DNA of 64,000 bases from Lepas anatifera (GCA_034440635.1 JAOTON010000466.1:620001-684000); one strand, 5' to 3'; positions 38,482-58,394 are shown, counted from the stretch's first letter. Made by a program: numbers and translations. Notes: generated by a model not told the origin, from the letters alone.

Positions 38482-41400
38482 GCAATGTATTCGAAATGAA
38501 TTAACTATTTTCTTATTTTTCTTTATGAGTATAGCAAGATAAGTAAATTCTTAAAGTATCGAACACATGTGGTTTATAGTCTAAGTCGAGACAAGTTTTT
38601 ATGTACATACCTACTATGATGTGTGGCTGTTACTGTCAAAATAATCTAGGAAATGTAGTGCAAAAATGCAGTTCCAGCTGCGACGTCCAATGCTGCCGCC
38701 CGTATCTCCATATACACAATCATTGATGAGGAAACCAGCAACGGAGAACCGGTCCGGCGAGGCGAAGCGATCGATGGAGGGGGATGACACGAGGAAGGCG
38801 ACTGCGCTGTCTATGGAGGAGGCCTCTTCTAGGGATGGGGTGAAGTCATGATACTCTTCCTAACCACGCGCCGATTTCTTCAGTTATGACTTTCCGGTAC
38901 GCCGTCGTTCGGCAATGACTGACTGCCCTGCTGTCAGTATCAGGAAATCCCGACATCAAGTTGCCATATTGGACTGTCCTGATGGAGTAGATCTAACATG
39001 AGCATTGATGAAGTACGATTAAGATGTGAAATATGGCAACTAGTCTCGCATCAAAGTGCCGCGTATAGATTCATCTAACAGTGTTGCATAGAGCGTGGTG
39101 AGAAATTGCTGAAGAGCACTGGTATTCATTGCTGTATCTGACCGACTCCGCTTTCTAAAGCCACATCTGCGGATCCACTTATTACAATTGTTTTTATCGT
39201 ATGCATGCGACTATTAGAACAGAGGTGAACTTATCACGAATTTCGCATAAACTGCAGGGACTATCAAGTCCACAATTTCATCGTCGATTAATATTTTGAA
39301 TCATGTAAAATTGTCTGATGAGAGCTCACTAGTCAATGAGAGCTCATTAAGGTGTCCGGATTTAGGGTAGCAGTATCGAATGTAACTGGTGACTTAGCGG
39401 TCGTGGTGTTCCGTGCGTCGCGGCGGCGCGGCGTGGCGTCCTCGCTGGCGGCGGGGGAGGGTCCGTGCAGGGACCCGCCAGTCCTTTGTGCGGGCCCCCG
39501 CTGGCGGTGGGGGCGTTCTCGGCTTGTAGGGGCACCACAGCTGGCGGGTTGTGGTTCTCCTGCTGGTCGGCCTGCCGCTGGGGGACGACAGGTAGCGAGC
39601 CTGTGGTTTTCACTTGGCAGAGTGTGATATGGGTTGGCTGTGGATTGGAGATCCTGACGTGTTCTCGGGCTGCTTCTCCTTGCCTGGTTCTACTATCGTC
39701 GCAGTGAGACGTTTCGGTGCTCTGATCTCATATATATATATATATGTGTGTATGTATATTTTTAGGGTACCGTTGACTCGTAGTGATTTCTTGATAGGCG
39801 GGGTGGGTGCAATTTATGGACCAGCAGCGGGAATGTCAATGATTGTCGATGTTATCCGTACAATGACCCGTCGGCGATCGACGTCCTCGACTGACCCTGG
39901 TGTCAAGCATGATGCCAATGATGATGCCAAGCAGAGTTTTTTCTATAGGTTTTTGATGGAGGGCGGGAGCGGCTATTGGGGGACGATCACGTTTCTCGCC
40001 TTTTTAACGGGTTTTATGTATGTGCGTACATGTGTGTGTGTGTGAAATACACGTGTTTGACTGGACTTGAAAAAAGTTAATAATTTTTGGGGCTTATCGA
40101 CGCACCAACTGTCAGGGTCATATGGCGTCGCCAACTCTTTTCCCTGTTAGAGGGGTTTCTCGGGAGCCAGCTTTGATTCTGACGAAGGGCTGGCCCAATA
40201 TATAATCTCTCCCTATTTACAGCATCAAAGAATCGATGAGAAGGGCCAACTAACAACTTATCAACTTACAGAAAAAAACATGCAGCGATCTCACCATAAC
40301 GTTTATCAATGCTACCACCACAATAATACATAAATAGGCTAAGCATTTTGCAACACCACACCGGCAACCAGTCTGACGCGCTGTGACTACATGGGGTCCC
40401 GCTTATCCACGAACGAGCTCTGAGCGCTGACAACTACCCGCGTGTGAAATGAGAGCATCTTGCAATCCCCTAGTACTGGCTGGGCTTCCAGTCGGATATA
40501 ACACGATGTTTGATTGGTTGTAGCCTATCTCCAGCGTTGTGATTAGTTGGTGCTGAGGCTGCCTTGCCGGGATTTCCCGTAACTACGCGCGTTGTTTCGT
40601 TTTTGCACGATGGAGTAGACAGCCACTGGTGGAAATTTTAACACAATTTTTGTGGATTGCTAATTTGGGATGAGCAATAGAACAAAATTGTTATTATCGG
40701 GTGGTGTTTTGTCTTATTTTCGTCAGGTCAGGTTGCGTTTGTTCGATTTTACGTCATCTGTCTATTTCACTGGGGGGCCAATTTCCAGGCACTGGGGGGT
40801 GTATTTTGGTCGACTGGGGGGCAAATGGCCCCTCAGATAACGTGTTAAAAAATGGCCTGACTCGATGTCTCTGAAAAGAACTCACCATAAGCGCATCAAA
40901 AATAAAAAGTCACGTGCGTACTCTTGCCGAAGTGGGTCGGTAAGAGTACGCAAAAGAGGGGGCTGGAGTACGCAATGATACCCCGCTGTGCTTTAGGTGC
41001 ATAGGCCATGTCGCGAAGTTTTTTGTCACCAAAATAGATCGGCAATTGTATGATATTATAACGTTCTTAATATACAATAACTATGTTGCAACGTTTGGTT
41101 TTCTAAATAAGAGTTACGGACTCTGTCCCGAGCGAAAATTATATTTTCCTATCTCATAAGCCTGCGTACTCTTGCACAATGGTTTACTGCGTGCTCTTGC
41201 CGGACATGCTCCCTTGGGAAGAAAGTCTTCATAAACATGTTGGTAGGCGTTTTAGCGTGAGCTCCGGTCCTACAGCTTAGTCCCAGCTGAGCTTTCTTAC
41301 TGATGACAGACCGTAATACAATACTTTTGATAAAAGAAGCATGGTCTACAAGTTTACCTAGTTAAGAAATATTACATCAAGGGTGCCCAGAAACTTATTT

Positions 41401-42064
41401 TGCTCTGTGCTCCCGTGGAAAGAACAGGAACACGTTGATTTTTTTGTGTAACCTAGGCACTGACCTTGCTTTTTATACTAGGGTATCCACCATCTCAGCG
41501 GTTGCTAAGCAACCAAAACAGCTGCTGCGTACTCTTATCTCTTGCGTACTCTTACCCGCCCTTACCTGAATCGGGGAGGCTCCGTCCTCATTGATTGCTC
41601 ATTTGAGATGAAGGGTTGCCAGATCTCTGCGGCCATAGAGCAACCTCGTTGTTATTTACTCGTCTAATTTCACAATGTCGTTGAATAAAGCTCAGGAAAT
41701 TATTAAACAATGCCAAAAGTGTGTTCTAATCGGAGTTGAATCAGAAATTGGAGGTCTCTAACATGATTTTCTGAATCAGACGGTCTCAAATTGCACTCTA
41801 GGAAACATTATTTACTGTACGCAATTGAATTTTACTGCCGTTCCTATTGCATCACCCTTGAGAAATGAATCATTGATTGGGTTTGGCAACGCACCAACTG
41901 CCAAGGTTATATGGCGTCGCCAACTCTCACCCTGTTGGGAGGAATTCGAGGGACCAATTCAAGATGATAACATATAAAACGAATATTCTCTGTTTGGTTC
42001 ATGGCTTTGGTGAACGATATTATTGAAAGTTTTAGTGCTACGCAAAGCCAAAGGTTGTATTTGT
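38482..42064. other. Unassigned intron DNA with SINE fragments
   Basis: No exon is seen. SINE body fragments lie at 40081-40200 and 41878-41960 (CGCACCAACTG…ATGGCGTCGCCAACTCT). Between 40915 and 41575 the string GCGTACTCTTGC or its complement occurs several times on both strands, suggesting a further inverted-repeat element. A GC-rich patch at 39405-39620 has overlapping frames on both strands without motifs. Confidence 0.4.
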
Positions 42065-42068
42065 TGTA

Positions 42069-42115
42069 CGACCGGTTTCGGGGCCATCTCGGTCCCATTA
42101 TCAAGTAAAAGAACA
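42069..42115 (-). ncRNA. Hammerhead-ribozyme-like motif
   Basis: The minus strand reads CTTGATAATGGGACC, a short loop, then GGCCCCGAAACCGGTCGTAC. TTGATAA stands where the core CUGAUGA would be, GGG/CCC can form stem II, and CGAAAC supplies the GAAA core followed by GTC. Penelope-like elements are known to carry minimal hammerheads in their terminal repeats. The CUGAUGA box has two changes, so this copy may be inactive. Confidence 0.5.
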
Positions 42116-42252
42116 AGATAAAATCACACACAATACATAGTTATATAAAACGCATTTCAGTAAACTCGATGGAACATGGAACAATCTTTGTCGTGCTACT
42201 AGTTGTTTAAATATTCGACATCATGACGCGTGAGTGTTTTCCTCCATGGTCC

Positions 42253-42690
42253 TCATTGTCGCTTGAGTAGGTCGAGCCAGCCTTGGTACAATACGTATTT
42301 GCCTATATTTCTGTTTACTTTTTCTCTTGCTGTTGTTTGAATTTGGATGGCTTCTTTAATTTGGCGTTGTTTTGTTCTGGATTCGAAAGTGATCACTTTG
42401 GCGTCCCAATCAATAGTGTGTCCGGTTTCGTACGAATGTTCGGCTGTGGCTTCTGGTTGTCGGTCGGTTAGGGTCATCTCCCTCAGGGCTTTTAGAGACT
42501 TTTGGTGTTCAGCAGTCCTAACCGACATCATTCTCCCGCTTTCTCCTATATAAATTTTGCTGCAATCCGTGCACTCGATTTGGTAGATGGGGCCAGGTTT
42601 CTTCGCAAATGGAATTTTGTCCTTTGGTTTAACCAAAAGTTGCCTGAGAGTTTTTTGCGGCTTAAAGTACAGACAACGACGACGAGACCG
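42253..42690 (-). pseudogene. Penelope-like GIY-YIG endonuclease
   Basis: The frame from 42636 contains GPIYQIECTDCSKIYIGESG and R.AEHQKSL, a GIY-YIG fold with the CxxC and GExGR features of Penelope-like elements. H..ETGHTIDWD and KEAIQIQ follow. In another frame about 50 bases upstream the protein continues towards the RT part (LRQLLVKPKDK), showing a frameshift near 42640-42690. The enzyme nicks DNA to start target-primed reverse transcription. Confidence 0.9.
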
Positions 42691-42699
42691 GAAAAACTG

Positions 42700-43452
42700 T
42701 CAGAATAGAAGCCGTTTCTTACTTCGTTCGTCACCGGCTTCTGACGTTCTAATCTTGTATTTTGCGCATACTCTTCTTATCTGTTCCGATGTTCCTTCTT
42801 GATATGGTATTACAAGAGTCTTCATTCGTTCTTCAGCGTTGGTGGGTTGGGTGTCTGGTTTTTCATGGTTAGGTCCATTGCATCTCTTAACTCTCTTGAT
42901 TTGCGAGTTCACGAACTCTTCTGGATATTTATTATCCTCCAGCATAGATCTGATGTTTTTGAGCTCTTTCTCACGTGCTGTCACCTCTTCGCAAACGTTG
43001 AAAGCCCGCTGGGCTGGCGTTTGCACGACCGTTCTTTTGTGAGCCTGTGGATGGTGGCTCAGATAGTTTAGGTATTGACCGCTTGTAGTCGTTTTGTAGT
43101 AAACATCCGTTGTAATGCGTCCTTCCAGTGAACGGGATAGAGTCATGTCCAAGAAGGGCAGCTTTCCTTCCTTTTCCGTTTCCACCGTGAACTTTATGGA
43201 TGGATAAAAGGATTTCAGGTGTTTAAGAAAAGGTTCGATATCTCCAGCGGGCATCGAAGCGAGTATGTTATCCATATATCGATGCCAGATGTAAGGTGGT
43301 TTTGGATAGGACATGATGGCTTCTTCTTCCAGATGTTCCATGAAGATATCTGCTACCGCCGGAGCCACTGGAGAACCCATCGGAGCCCCAAACAATTGTT
43401 GGAAGGATTTTACGTTGAACTGGAAAAACGTAGTTCTGAGGATGAAGTTCAA
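42700..43452 (-). pseudogene. Penelope-like reverse transcriptase, C-terminal part
   Basis: The 250-residue frame has QLFGAPMGSPVAPAVADIFM (RT motif 4), RYMDNILA (motif 5) and LPFLDMTLSR (motif 6/7). AHKRTVVQTPAQRAF and a helical linker lead to the endonuclease. Motif 5 normally reads YxDD; here it is YMDN, so one catalytic Asp is replaced by Asn. The fingers region is absent. Confidence 0.92.
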
Positions 43453-43504
43453 CAGGCTTGAAATATCACCAGGCTCTCTCTCTCTTTTCTCTCTCTCTCT
43501 CTCC

Positions 43505-50530
<7,026 letters not shown>

Positions 50531-50595
50531 GTGGGACTCAAGGTGTTCGCTCGTTGGAGGGCTGGTTTGTTGTGAAGCAGGTGTGGTATGTGCTC

Positions 50596-52837
50596 TTAAC
50601 CCATTAACGCCCGCACCTAGTTACAGCTTTCAAATTGGCGAAACAAATGTTTTCCTATGCTTAGAATATGCCCAATAAGATGTTCCTAAAGTTTTAAATC
50701 GATACCACTTTTAGATTCTGAGATATGACACCGGACAAAAATGACCCGCTGGGCGTTTGGGACATCGGCTGGCACTGCGCGGCCGGCTCCCGGGCGGCGC
50801 AGTCACCGCACTCAGCGGCCCAATGCGCATTGCTTTTACTGCAGTTCTGTGAAGTGTTTTTATTTCCTCTTGCATATAGGCCATAGTAAAATGTTTAGAC
50901 AGTTCTATGCTCTTAAGGTTTAATGAAAGACAACACTAACAGCATATTTTCAATTAGTATACAAACGTGGTTAACCTAGACTGATGATTTGCGGGGGATA
51001 GACTAAAATTGTGAACATCATAGTATTTTAAGAATATTTGTGAATATCAAAGATTTTGGGAAACTGTTTCTTTTGTCTCTACCCCCTTCCTTCTCCGCCT
51101 CCCAGACTTTGTAACTGATGCTCACTGAGCTTTCAACGAGAAATCGTAATATTCAGCATACAGATGAAAAGTTTTGAAAACTCAATCCTTAGCTCCCCCC
51201 ACGCGGTGCACATTAGCTTGATTAATCTCCAAATCTCCAAACGGGTCCATTTCCATCTTTCCAACTTTTCTTTGGAACAAGTAGCGCGCTTCATAGTTGC
51301 ATAAATGTGAACCTCCACATTTCCAGGCACGCCACTGGTCGTTGTAACGCTGGTCAGCTCATCATCTTTCTCATCCTCATGACTAATATATTTTGTGATG
51401 GTATGATTATGATATGCACTTGATCCACTCCGCTGTCTTGCGCACTTAAAACAACTTATTTTGCTTCTTTTCCTGCCAAACATTTGATCTGTGGTATTGC
51501 TAACAACTATGCTTTCGATATTTTTATGTCTCCATGGCTGGAGATTTCTTCTCGATCCAGGAGGGGTTCTGGATGGTTTAACGCTGGCACTGCAATCCAA
51601 GCCCTAGACAAAGTCTGTGGGAGACAAAAAAATACAGGCAGGTCTTGACCCCTCCTCCTAACCCCCGGGATGTTCACTCATGGTAGTTTCACTTGACTAG
51701 AACCAAGCAAAAATAGTGCTAGTTGCGTTTTAGACAGAAGTTCTAGAACTTCCCAAGCTTTCACCCGTTTTATACTGCTCCAGACATTTGACACTGCACC
51801 ATCTCGTCAAAACAAACCAGCGCGGCGGCCGCGATAATTTCCAACTCATTTTTGTCAGCTGGTCATTGGCTTTCAATCATTAGTGGACACAAGGGCGCTA
51901 GGAAGGCTCAAGCCCCCCCTACCGAAATGTCAGTGTGCCTATAGTACCTACAGTTCCGAGGCCATGGCGGGGAGGCACGAGACCCCTAACCCCCCACCAC
52001 CCAATGAAGTCTTCAATCCGCTACTGTTCCCTATTCTCTCTATCCACTACACACAATACATCAAGGGGAAAAGACAAGGCTCTGTTAGCTTTTAGTCAGT
52101 GCTAAAATTTCGATAAGTTTTCAAAACCCCTGAAAATTGTATTTGATAACGCCTTTACAAAATACTGGAACCATCTTGCATGTTTCCGTTAAAATTATGT
52201 GATAATCATTCCCAAAATAAGACAGACCCCGAAAACGGTAGGAAGCATTTCATGAACTTCAAAGTTTCCAAACGTATCGACATTGCACTAAAAATCTTCA
52301 AATTTGATGAAAAATATTTAAACTGGCAACCCTGAATTCGCAGGACCCACAATGCCTCCCTTCCCTCTAGGTAACATTGTGCACCTAACGCACCAGACGG
52401 GAGGACAGGACACATCCTTTTCCTCATTTTCAGCGGCCCGCAGATGTCCACAACGCCCAGCGGGTCATTTTTGTCCGCTTCATATTTGACGATGTCTCAT
52501 GGCAAAGCCGTTCAAGAAAATCTTTCTCCTTCTTCACCATCTGACTCCTAGTGGTCTTGGCTTAATGTCAATCATGCAAACCCTTTTCAGCTTTCCATAT
52601 GTTATTGCGAGAAACAAAATTTGCAGAGCTATCTCACGCTGACCAAAACCTCGCCAAAATAAGTTCCACCAAAATCGTCCCATATAAACCTAGAATTTTC
52701 AAATACATTTTTCCAGCTTGTTCACGCTCTGGAACACACATCCATATCATAAACATGAAGATCACTTCACTGGTACCGATTCTGCAGCCTGTCAAAATCA
52801 GAGGACAAAAATGACCCGCTGGGCGTTAATGGGTTAA
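50596..52837 (-). mobile_element. TTAA element, family D, copy D2 (inverted)
   Basis: The 2,242-bp element is in opposite orientation to D1, with TTAA at 50596-50599 and 52834-52837 and ends TTAACCCATTAACGCCC and GGGCGTTAATGGGTTAA. A minus-strand frame at 51133-51600 (155 residues) includes CFKCARQRSGSSAYHNH and HEDEKDDELTSV. The same stretch in D1 has stops. I do not recognise it; it may be a decayed piece of a transposase gene or chance. Confidence 0.88.
51880..52027 (-). mobile_element. Short inverted-repeat element, family G, nested in D2
   Basis: It is the counterpart of the G copy in D1 (12162-12331) at the same place within family D, with ends TTAGTGGACACAAGGG and CTTCAATCCGCTACTG. 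Confidence 0.7.
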
Positions 52838-52909
52838 TTTTCGAAATAAAACAGGATGTAAATAGAAATTGGTTGAGTGCACATGCTTCGATCTAGTCAA
52901 TAATAGTAA

Positions 52910-53075
52910 TTGTTGGGGTTTAACGACGCACCAGCTGCCACGGCGTCGCCAACTCTCACCCTGTTGGAAGGGATTTTGGCGATCCGATCGACTTATTCAG
53001 AGGCTCAGCTGGGACTTGAACCCGGGACTGGTGGCTTAGAAGGCAAGGGTGCTGTCCACTAAGCCACCTCATCCC
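52910..53075 (-). mobile_element. tRNA-derived SINE
   Basis: The minus strand begins GAGGTGGCTTAGTGGACAGC (A box), then GGGTTCAAGTCCC (B box) at the normal distance. A body with GTTGGCGACGCC follows, and the end reads GTCGTTAAACCCCAACAATT. It is the best-preserved copy of the family. Confidence 0.85.
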
Positions 53076-53563
53076 CGTTTAATCTAGTCAGTTTCCACCC
53101 AATCTAAATTCTGATCATATAGTCACCCTGAGAAAGGGAAGTTCAGAACTACAGGAATGTCTGTCATAAAACCATGGCCACAGAGCGAATGCTATTACAG
53201 GCAGATAATTTTCTGTATTTAAAACTTGTCATGGCGCCATGTTGAGAACTATCGCAATGGCTCAGTCTCTCTGAAGGTACATTTTAAGAACATCATGCCC
53301 CAGCACATAGTAATACTCCACACAGCCTGTTCTTGAAGTGTGCTTGCTAGATAGCAAAGTAATGCCATCTTCTTTCACCTGCTAAACCTTGTAACGCCCC
53401 GAACCTCATGTTGTGCTAATGTGAAAACATCAGTTGGTCACGGGACAAAGTTAGATCGAATGCTCCCGCTCCTTCGGATCTCCCTAGAAATGGTGCAGCT
53501 TCAATAGAAGAGAGGTGACAGCTCTACGGTTGGCGAGTTGACCTAGCCTGAACCCTGTTTAGC

Positions 53564-53915
<352 letters not shown>

Positions 53916-54902
53916 TAAAAACTTACAACTCCAAGAAGGAACCAAATAAAGCACAGTTGTTCATCCGAGAATAATAGAAAGAATTCTAGGTAGGAAGCAG
54001 TGAAAAGGCAGAACACTTTCTATACGTTCAAGGAGTTTGATCGGGTCCTTACAGTTTTCACCAGAATGGGTTTATGAAGATTTTGGCTGCTGACAATTAT
54101 GAGTACTGTAGCTTTCCTTTATTCACCATTTCCAAGTTTATTTGCCTCTCGATTGAGAGTAGATCTCAGGAGGCTGGGATAGCCTTCTCCCAGAAGTTAA
54201 TGCAGCCTTCAGAACTTGCACTTGTTTCGCACAAATTGCATAAAATGCAGACTTCAGGCTTGCAGATGTCCCACATCACATCATATTGATAACTTTACTC
54301 AATGGTGAAAATGTTTGTTGGTATCATGTCCTCTTCTTTGCTGTTGCAAATTTTGAAGTAATTCACCCGAAAAGCATTCGACAAAAGATCCCTGCGTCAA
54401 AAGGATTTCAGGGTAGCAAGTACTTTGCTGCAAAAAGAAAATCGAAGACCAAGGCTCTTCACCTTTTAAGTGAGGCACAGTAAGTTGTTTCCTCGGAAGA
54501 CCTAAAGTGCATGTCAGCATTTGGACGAAGCAGCGGCCCGTGGGTACTCGTTATGAACGACCGTGTGTGCTAGCTGCTACGGAGTTACGTCCATAACTAG
54601 AAGGATTACTTCAACCAACACATTGGTCCACTCACGGTACTTGCAAGCCCCCTGTAACCACTTAAGCGGACCTAGCACCAGCTGGGGTCCTTTGTCACGG
54701 AAAACTACAGTCGTACCCCTTATGATTAGCTGGGACCACCCCTTTGGGAGTCCGAGGTCCCCGCAGACTCATCTCAGCGGCCAATGACAATCGCGGGCAT
54801 ACTGTTGAAATACTATGATCTCCCCCTGTAGACAGCTTGGGGCCTCTTGTGACCAAAGCCATACCCACTATCAATCTAAATATCAATGGAGTCAACTAGA
54901 CC

Positions 54903-55112
54903 TTTCCTGTCGGCAGTGGGGCATCCTGGTGTCAGCTGGGAAATTCCTGTGGGTGATAGGGTACCCTGGTGTCAGCTGATGACTTTCCTCTGGGCAGTGG
55001 GGCACCTTAGTGCCAGCTGGGGACTTTCTTTTGGGCAGTGGGGTACCCTGGTATCATCTGGGGAATTCTTTTGGGCGATGGGGCACCTTAGTGCCAGATG
55101 GGGGGTTTTTCT
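54903..55112. repeat. Minisatellite, ~41-bp unit, five copies
   Basis: The unit is like GGGCAGTGGGGCACCTTAGT followed by GCCAGCTGGGGACTTTC. The period of about 41 is not a multiple of three, so the frame over it is not a coding repeat. Confidence 0.85.
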
Positions 55113-55689
55113 GTGGTCAGTCATCATCTCTGTGGTAACAACTGGGATGATGGTAGCTCATCGCGGCAGTTGCAAACTTCTTGCAGTGAGGCAGGTACTT
55201 CCCTTCCGTGGCGAGCTGAGCTCTCGTATGATAATTGCGGGCCTTCGTGGGCATAACTGTCCTGCACCGGGGAGAAGTGAGGACTCCTCACTCAATCTTC
55301 AACCTGCTGCTGACAAGAAACTTTCCTCCCAAGAATCAATACTCGTCGGATTGGGGCTTGTTGATGGCTTCCACACTTGCTGCTTACACGATTTTCAGAT
55401 TTTTACTCAATTAAAAAAAAACAAATGGATAAAAATTGGGGGGGGCACATCCCTTTCTCATCCCCTCTTTCCGACGCGTATATCTGTGGTTACTGGAAGT
55501 CATTTTTTACCAATAGGACTGTGCTACCAGCTGTTGCACATTTAGTTATGAAATCTGCTGATATTTTTATCGGCCCTACCGTGCAAACTGGGACCCCGGT
55601 GTCCCCAGCAAATCATGTGATGCAACTTTACCCTGAAATGTTGTCATACATGTTGGCTTGTGGTGGATATTAGATCGCGCGGAAAGGTG

Positions 55690-56090
55690 AACTCAGCATT
55701 ATCAGAGACAGCTTCTCCGAGTTAGGGGATGTGATCTTAAGTTTTACTTTTCTTCTTCGCTCATTAGTCAGAAACTATAGATGGTAGCTGAACTCAACCT
55801 TCTCCGCACGGTGCAGCCTGTAATGGCGCTCTTGCTGCTTTGTCATTTTATAGAACGTTTTGGCCGGATTTTTTAAAAGAAAATTTACACAAACAGCAGC
55901 AGCCTGCTCAGTCAAACCGGGATGTATATTTCCGAAAATATCTTCTGGTGATAATGGGCATCAGTGCGTCAAATCGGCAGCCATGTATGATTTATGTACC
56001 AGCTACACGATGCAGATAAAACTGTGAGGCACGTGCCAGCCCTGAGGACAGTTCAATCAAAGGCACTGTCAATTTGTGGATTACACACCG
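55690..56090 (+). repeat. Diverged repeat, copy 1
   Basis: It shares TGTGAGGCACGTGCCAGCCC (here at 56023), TAGGGGATRTGATC and CTATTGATGGTAGC-like strings in the same order with 57935-58350. The family is unknown to me; a duplicated intron segment is as likely as a mobile element. Confidence 0.65.
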
Positions 56091-56274
56091 TATCGGCTAC
56101 AAATCTCAAGTGAATATTGGCGAGGAGACGCAATAATAGCATTTGAATTATTACAGCCGTTGGGATATTTTTTAATTCATACCTAATTTGGTACCACGAC
56201 CAATAACTTTGAAAACGTATGCGAAGTGAGTGAAACCCGAGCTTTTTATTTGGACGGTTGATTCTTTATTGAAT

Positions 56275-57044
56275 TTAAAGGGAGATACGCGAAAAAAATT
56301 ATTATTGTGGTTTCTTGCTATTTGAAAAATCATGATTACGAAACTGTCAATTATTTTTGTATCTTCGGCAAAATTTTGGGAGGCTACTCACTTATTATCG
56401 AAATAGGTTAACAGTTCCAATAAAATGCTAAGACCTTCACCCATCACTTACTTTTCGAAAACTATTTAAAGTTGAAAAGTAATTTTTGTAATACAAATGT
56501 CTGTCCTCATTTTTTGTATTTGAATTAATTTTACAAAGCCTTAAAAAAACAAAATGAATTAGTTTGCGCCAGAAATGGAAAAATATAATTACTCAAGTCT
56601 TCAGCCGTTTCGTACATCGGGTCTTGAGGCGTTTTCTGCTTCAGCCCCAGAATGACGTAACTTTTGCGTCAGAAAGGTCACGTGACCCCCTATGAGGTGG
56701 CTGTATGTTCTGATTGGTCAATTGTGATTTCTTGAAAGTCCTATATTTTTTATATTATTTTGGCTGTAGCTTTTTAAAATAACTTTTTATCTAATAGTTT
56801 TAAACTTTCAAGTCACTGCTTAGGAAAAATTGGACCGGTTTTTTAGAGACTTTGACAGCCTTAGCCGGGGATACATCATTTACATCGATAAGAGTTGTAC
56901 CGGTAAAGTCTTCTAGAAATATTGACTTTGAGGGCAATTTTAAGGCATTTTCAGGCCGAATTCGCAAAAATGAGAATAGGACTTCTGAAACTTTTTGTGA
57001 CCTTTTGATCTAGCCAATGATTTTTTTCGTGTATCTCCCTTTAA
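56275..57044 (+). mobile_element. TTAA element, family F, copy F2
   Basis: The 770-bp element has inverted ends TTAAAGGGAGATACGCGAAA and GTGTATCTCCCTTTAA, and TTAA at both borders. It contains ATGACGTAAC, TCACGTGACC and TGATTGGTCAATTG close together (56650-56740). F1 is a partial relative. No coding frame. Confidence 0.85.
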
Positions 57045-57934
57045 AACATTTTTGTCAGTTGTTTTGCTCCGAAAATATTATGTTAAAAATGTCGGAACCG
57101 GGAGTTACATACGCATAACTATATTTATACTGGAGCTAAAATATTTCCTAAGCTGTGAGCGATGTGCAGATTTCATCACAAGGTTATTTCTAGAACTGCA
57201 AAGCAGCTTCAGTGTTATCGATATCACGCATTCAATGAAAATATTTCGTTTTTAGCGTCATCCGCTTGGAGGTTTTGTCCGATATGTTTTAACTTCAATT
57301 TTGCGATGTTATTTGCAAGCTCGGTTTTCGACCCCAGATGTGTCTCACAGGAAATATTTGTGATGGGCTACAGGGTGGTGGGGGTGGTGAGACAAAAGCC
57401 GTTCGTCAGTTGAAAAATGATTTGTTTGTCCGTTAATAACTTGGTCATGTAGTTAAATAATACAAGAGCGAGTCAAATTATTAAATGTATCGGGTACTTA
57501 TTGCCGCAGTCATTTTTATCTTTAAAATATACAAATGACAACAGTACGATAGTTGTTGTTGATTAAGCAGGGAATGTGCACGGAATAGGTGTTGCGTGGC
57601 GTCTGGGACACACTCCCATTTCCTTCTTTGTTTACCCGGTTCTATTTTTGCTTCCTTTAAAGTTCCCTCCTAAAATGGTTCATGATTTCGGCACTACGCT
57701 AAGTTTAGGTAATCATTCCAGGTAGACGGAAGCACTAGAGCAATGTCTCACGTGAGCACGCGCACGCTTCCTCAATAATAAAAATACGAAATTTTAAGGG
57801 AAATTCAAGATGTGCCACAGCATCCAAAGCAGATGCTCTGGCGTAAAATAATTCATTTGTACGAACTGATATGATTATATTTGTAATAAATGTTATAAAT
57901 AGTTGCTATATGGTGGATACAAAATCGTGTGGGC

Positions 57935-58350
57935 ACGCATGTTCAACATTAACATAAACAGGTTCTCTGGGATAGGGGATATGATCCTAGATTTTATGTT
58001 CTTTGCCCTTTACTCGAAAACTATTGATGGTAGCGACACAAAATTTGGCATATGGTTCTGACTTCACCGCAGTGTGCAGAGTCAACTGCCACACTATGCT
58101 GTGCCAATGTAAATATATATTGGGCTGAATATATGTGCATACCGAAAAAAACTACAAAGTATTATGGACACTGTTGAACTCAAACCAGTGTGTGTATTTC
58201 CACAATTCGATGCGCGATCACGGGTACCAGGAAAGCAAATCGGCACCCATGCAGTGTCTGCACGATACAAATACAATCAACGCTCTGTGAGGCACGTGCC
58301 AGCCCTGAGAACAGTTCAGGCAAGTTACTGTCAAGCCGTGTTTACACAAA
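57935..58350 (+). repeat. Diverged repeat, copy 2
   Basis: Partner of the repeat at 55690-56090, in the same orientation, with TGTGAGGCACGTGCCAGCCC at 58285. Confidence 0.65.
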
Positions 58351-58394
58351 CTATTAGATTTCATTCGGAAATATTTTATTTGAAAACAACTTAT

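Larger units (their letters stand above)
42065..43460 (-). mobile_element. Penelope-like retroelement, 5'-truncated
   Basis: On the minus strand a reverse transcriptase fragment is followed by a GIY-YIG endonuclease, the order that defines Penelope-like elements. The 5' half of the RT is missing at about 43460, where the DNA turns into CT-rich sequence. The 3' side reaches a hammerhead-like motif at 42069-42115. A frameshift separates RT and endonuclease, so the copy is dead. Confidence 0.92.

Noticed and set aside
38666..38851. 61-residue frame MQFQLRRPMLPP, considered as an extra AHCYL exon
   Set aside because: It does not match the family, it lies between exons whose phases already fit each other, and it has its own stop.
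54886..55545. 219-residue plus-strand frame starting MESTRPFLSAVGH
   Set aside because: It is the translation of a ~41-bp minisatellite followed by unrelated DNA; the period is not a multiple of three and no domain is visible.
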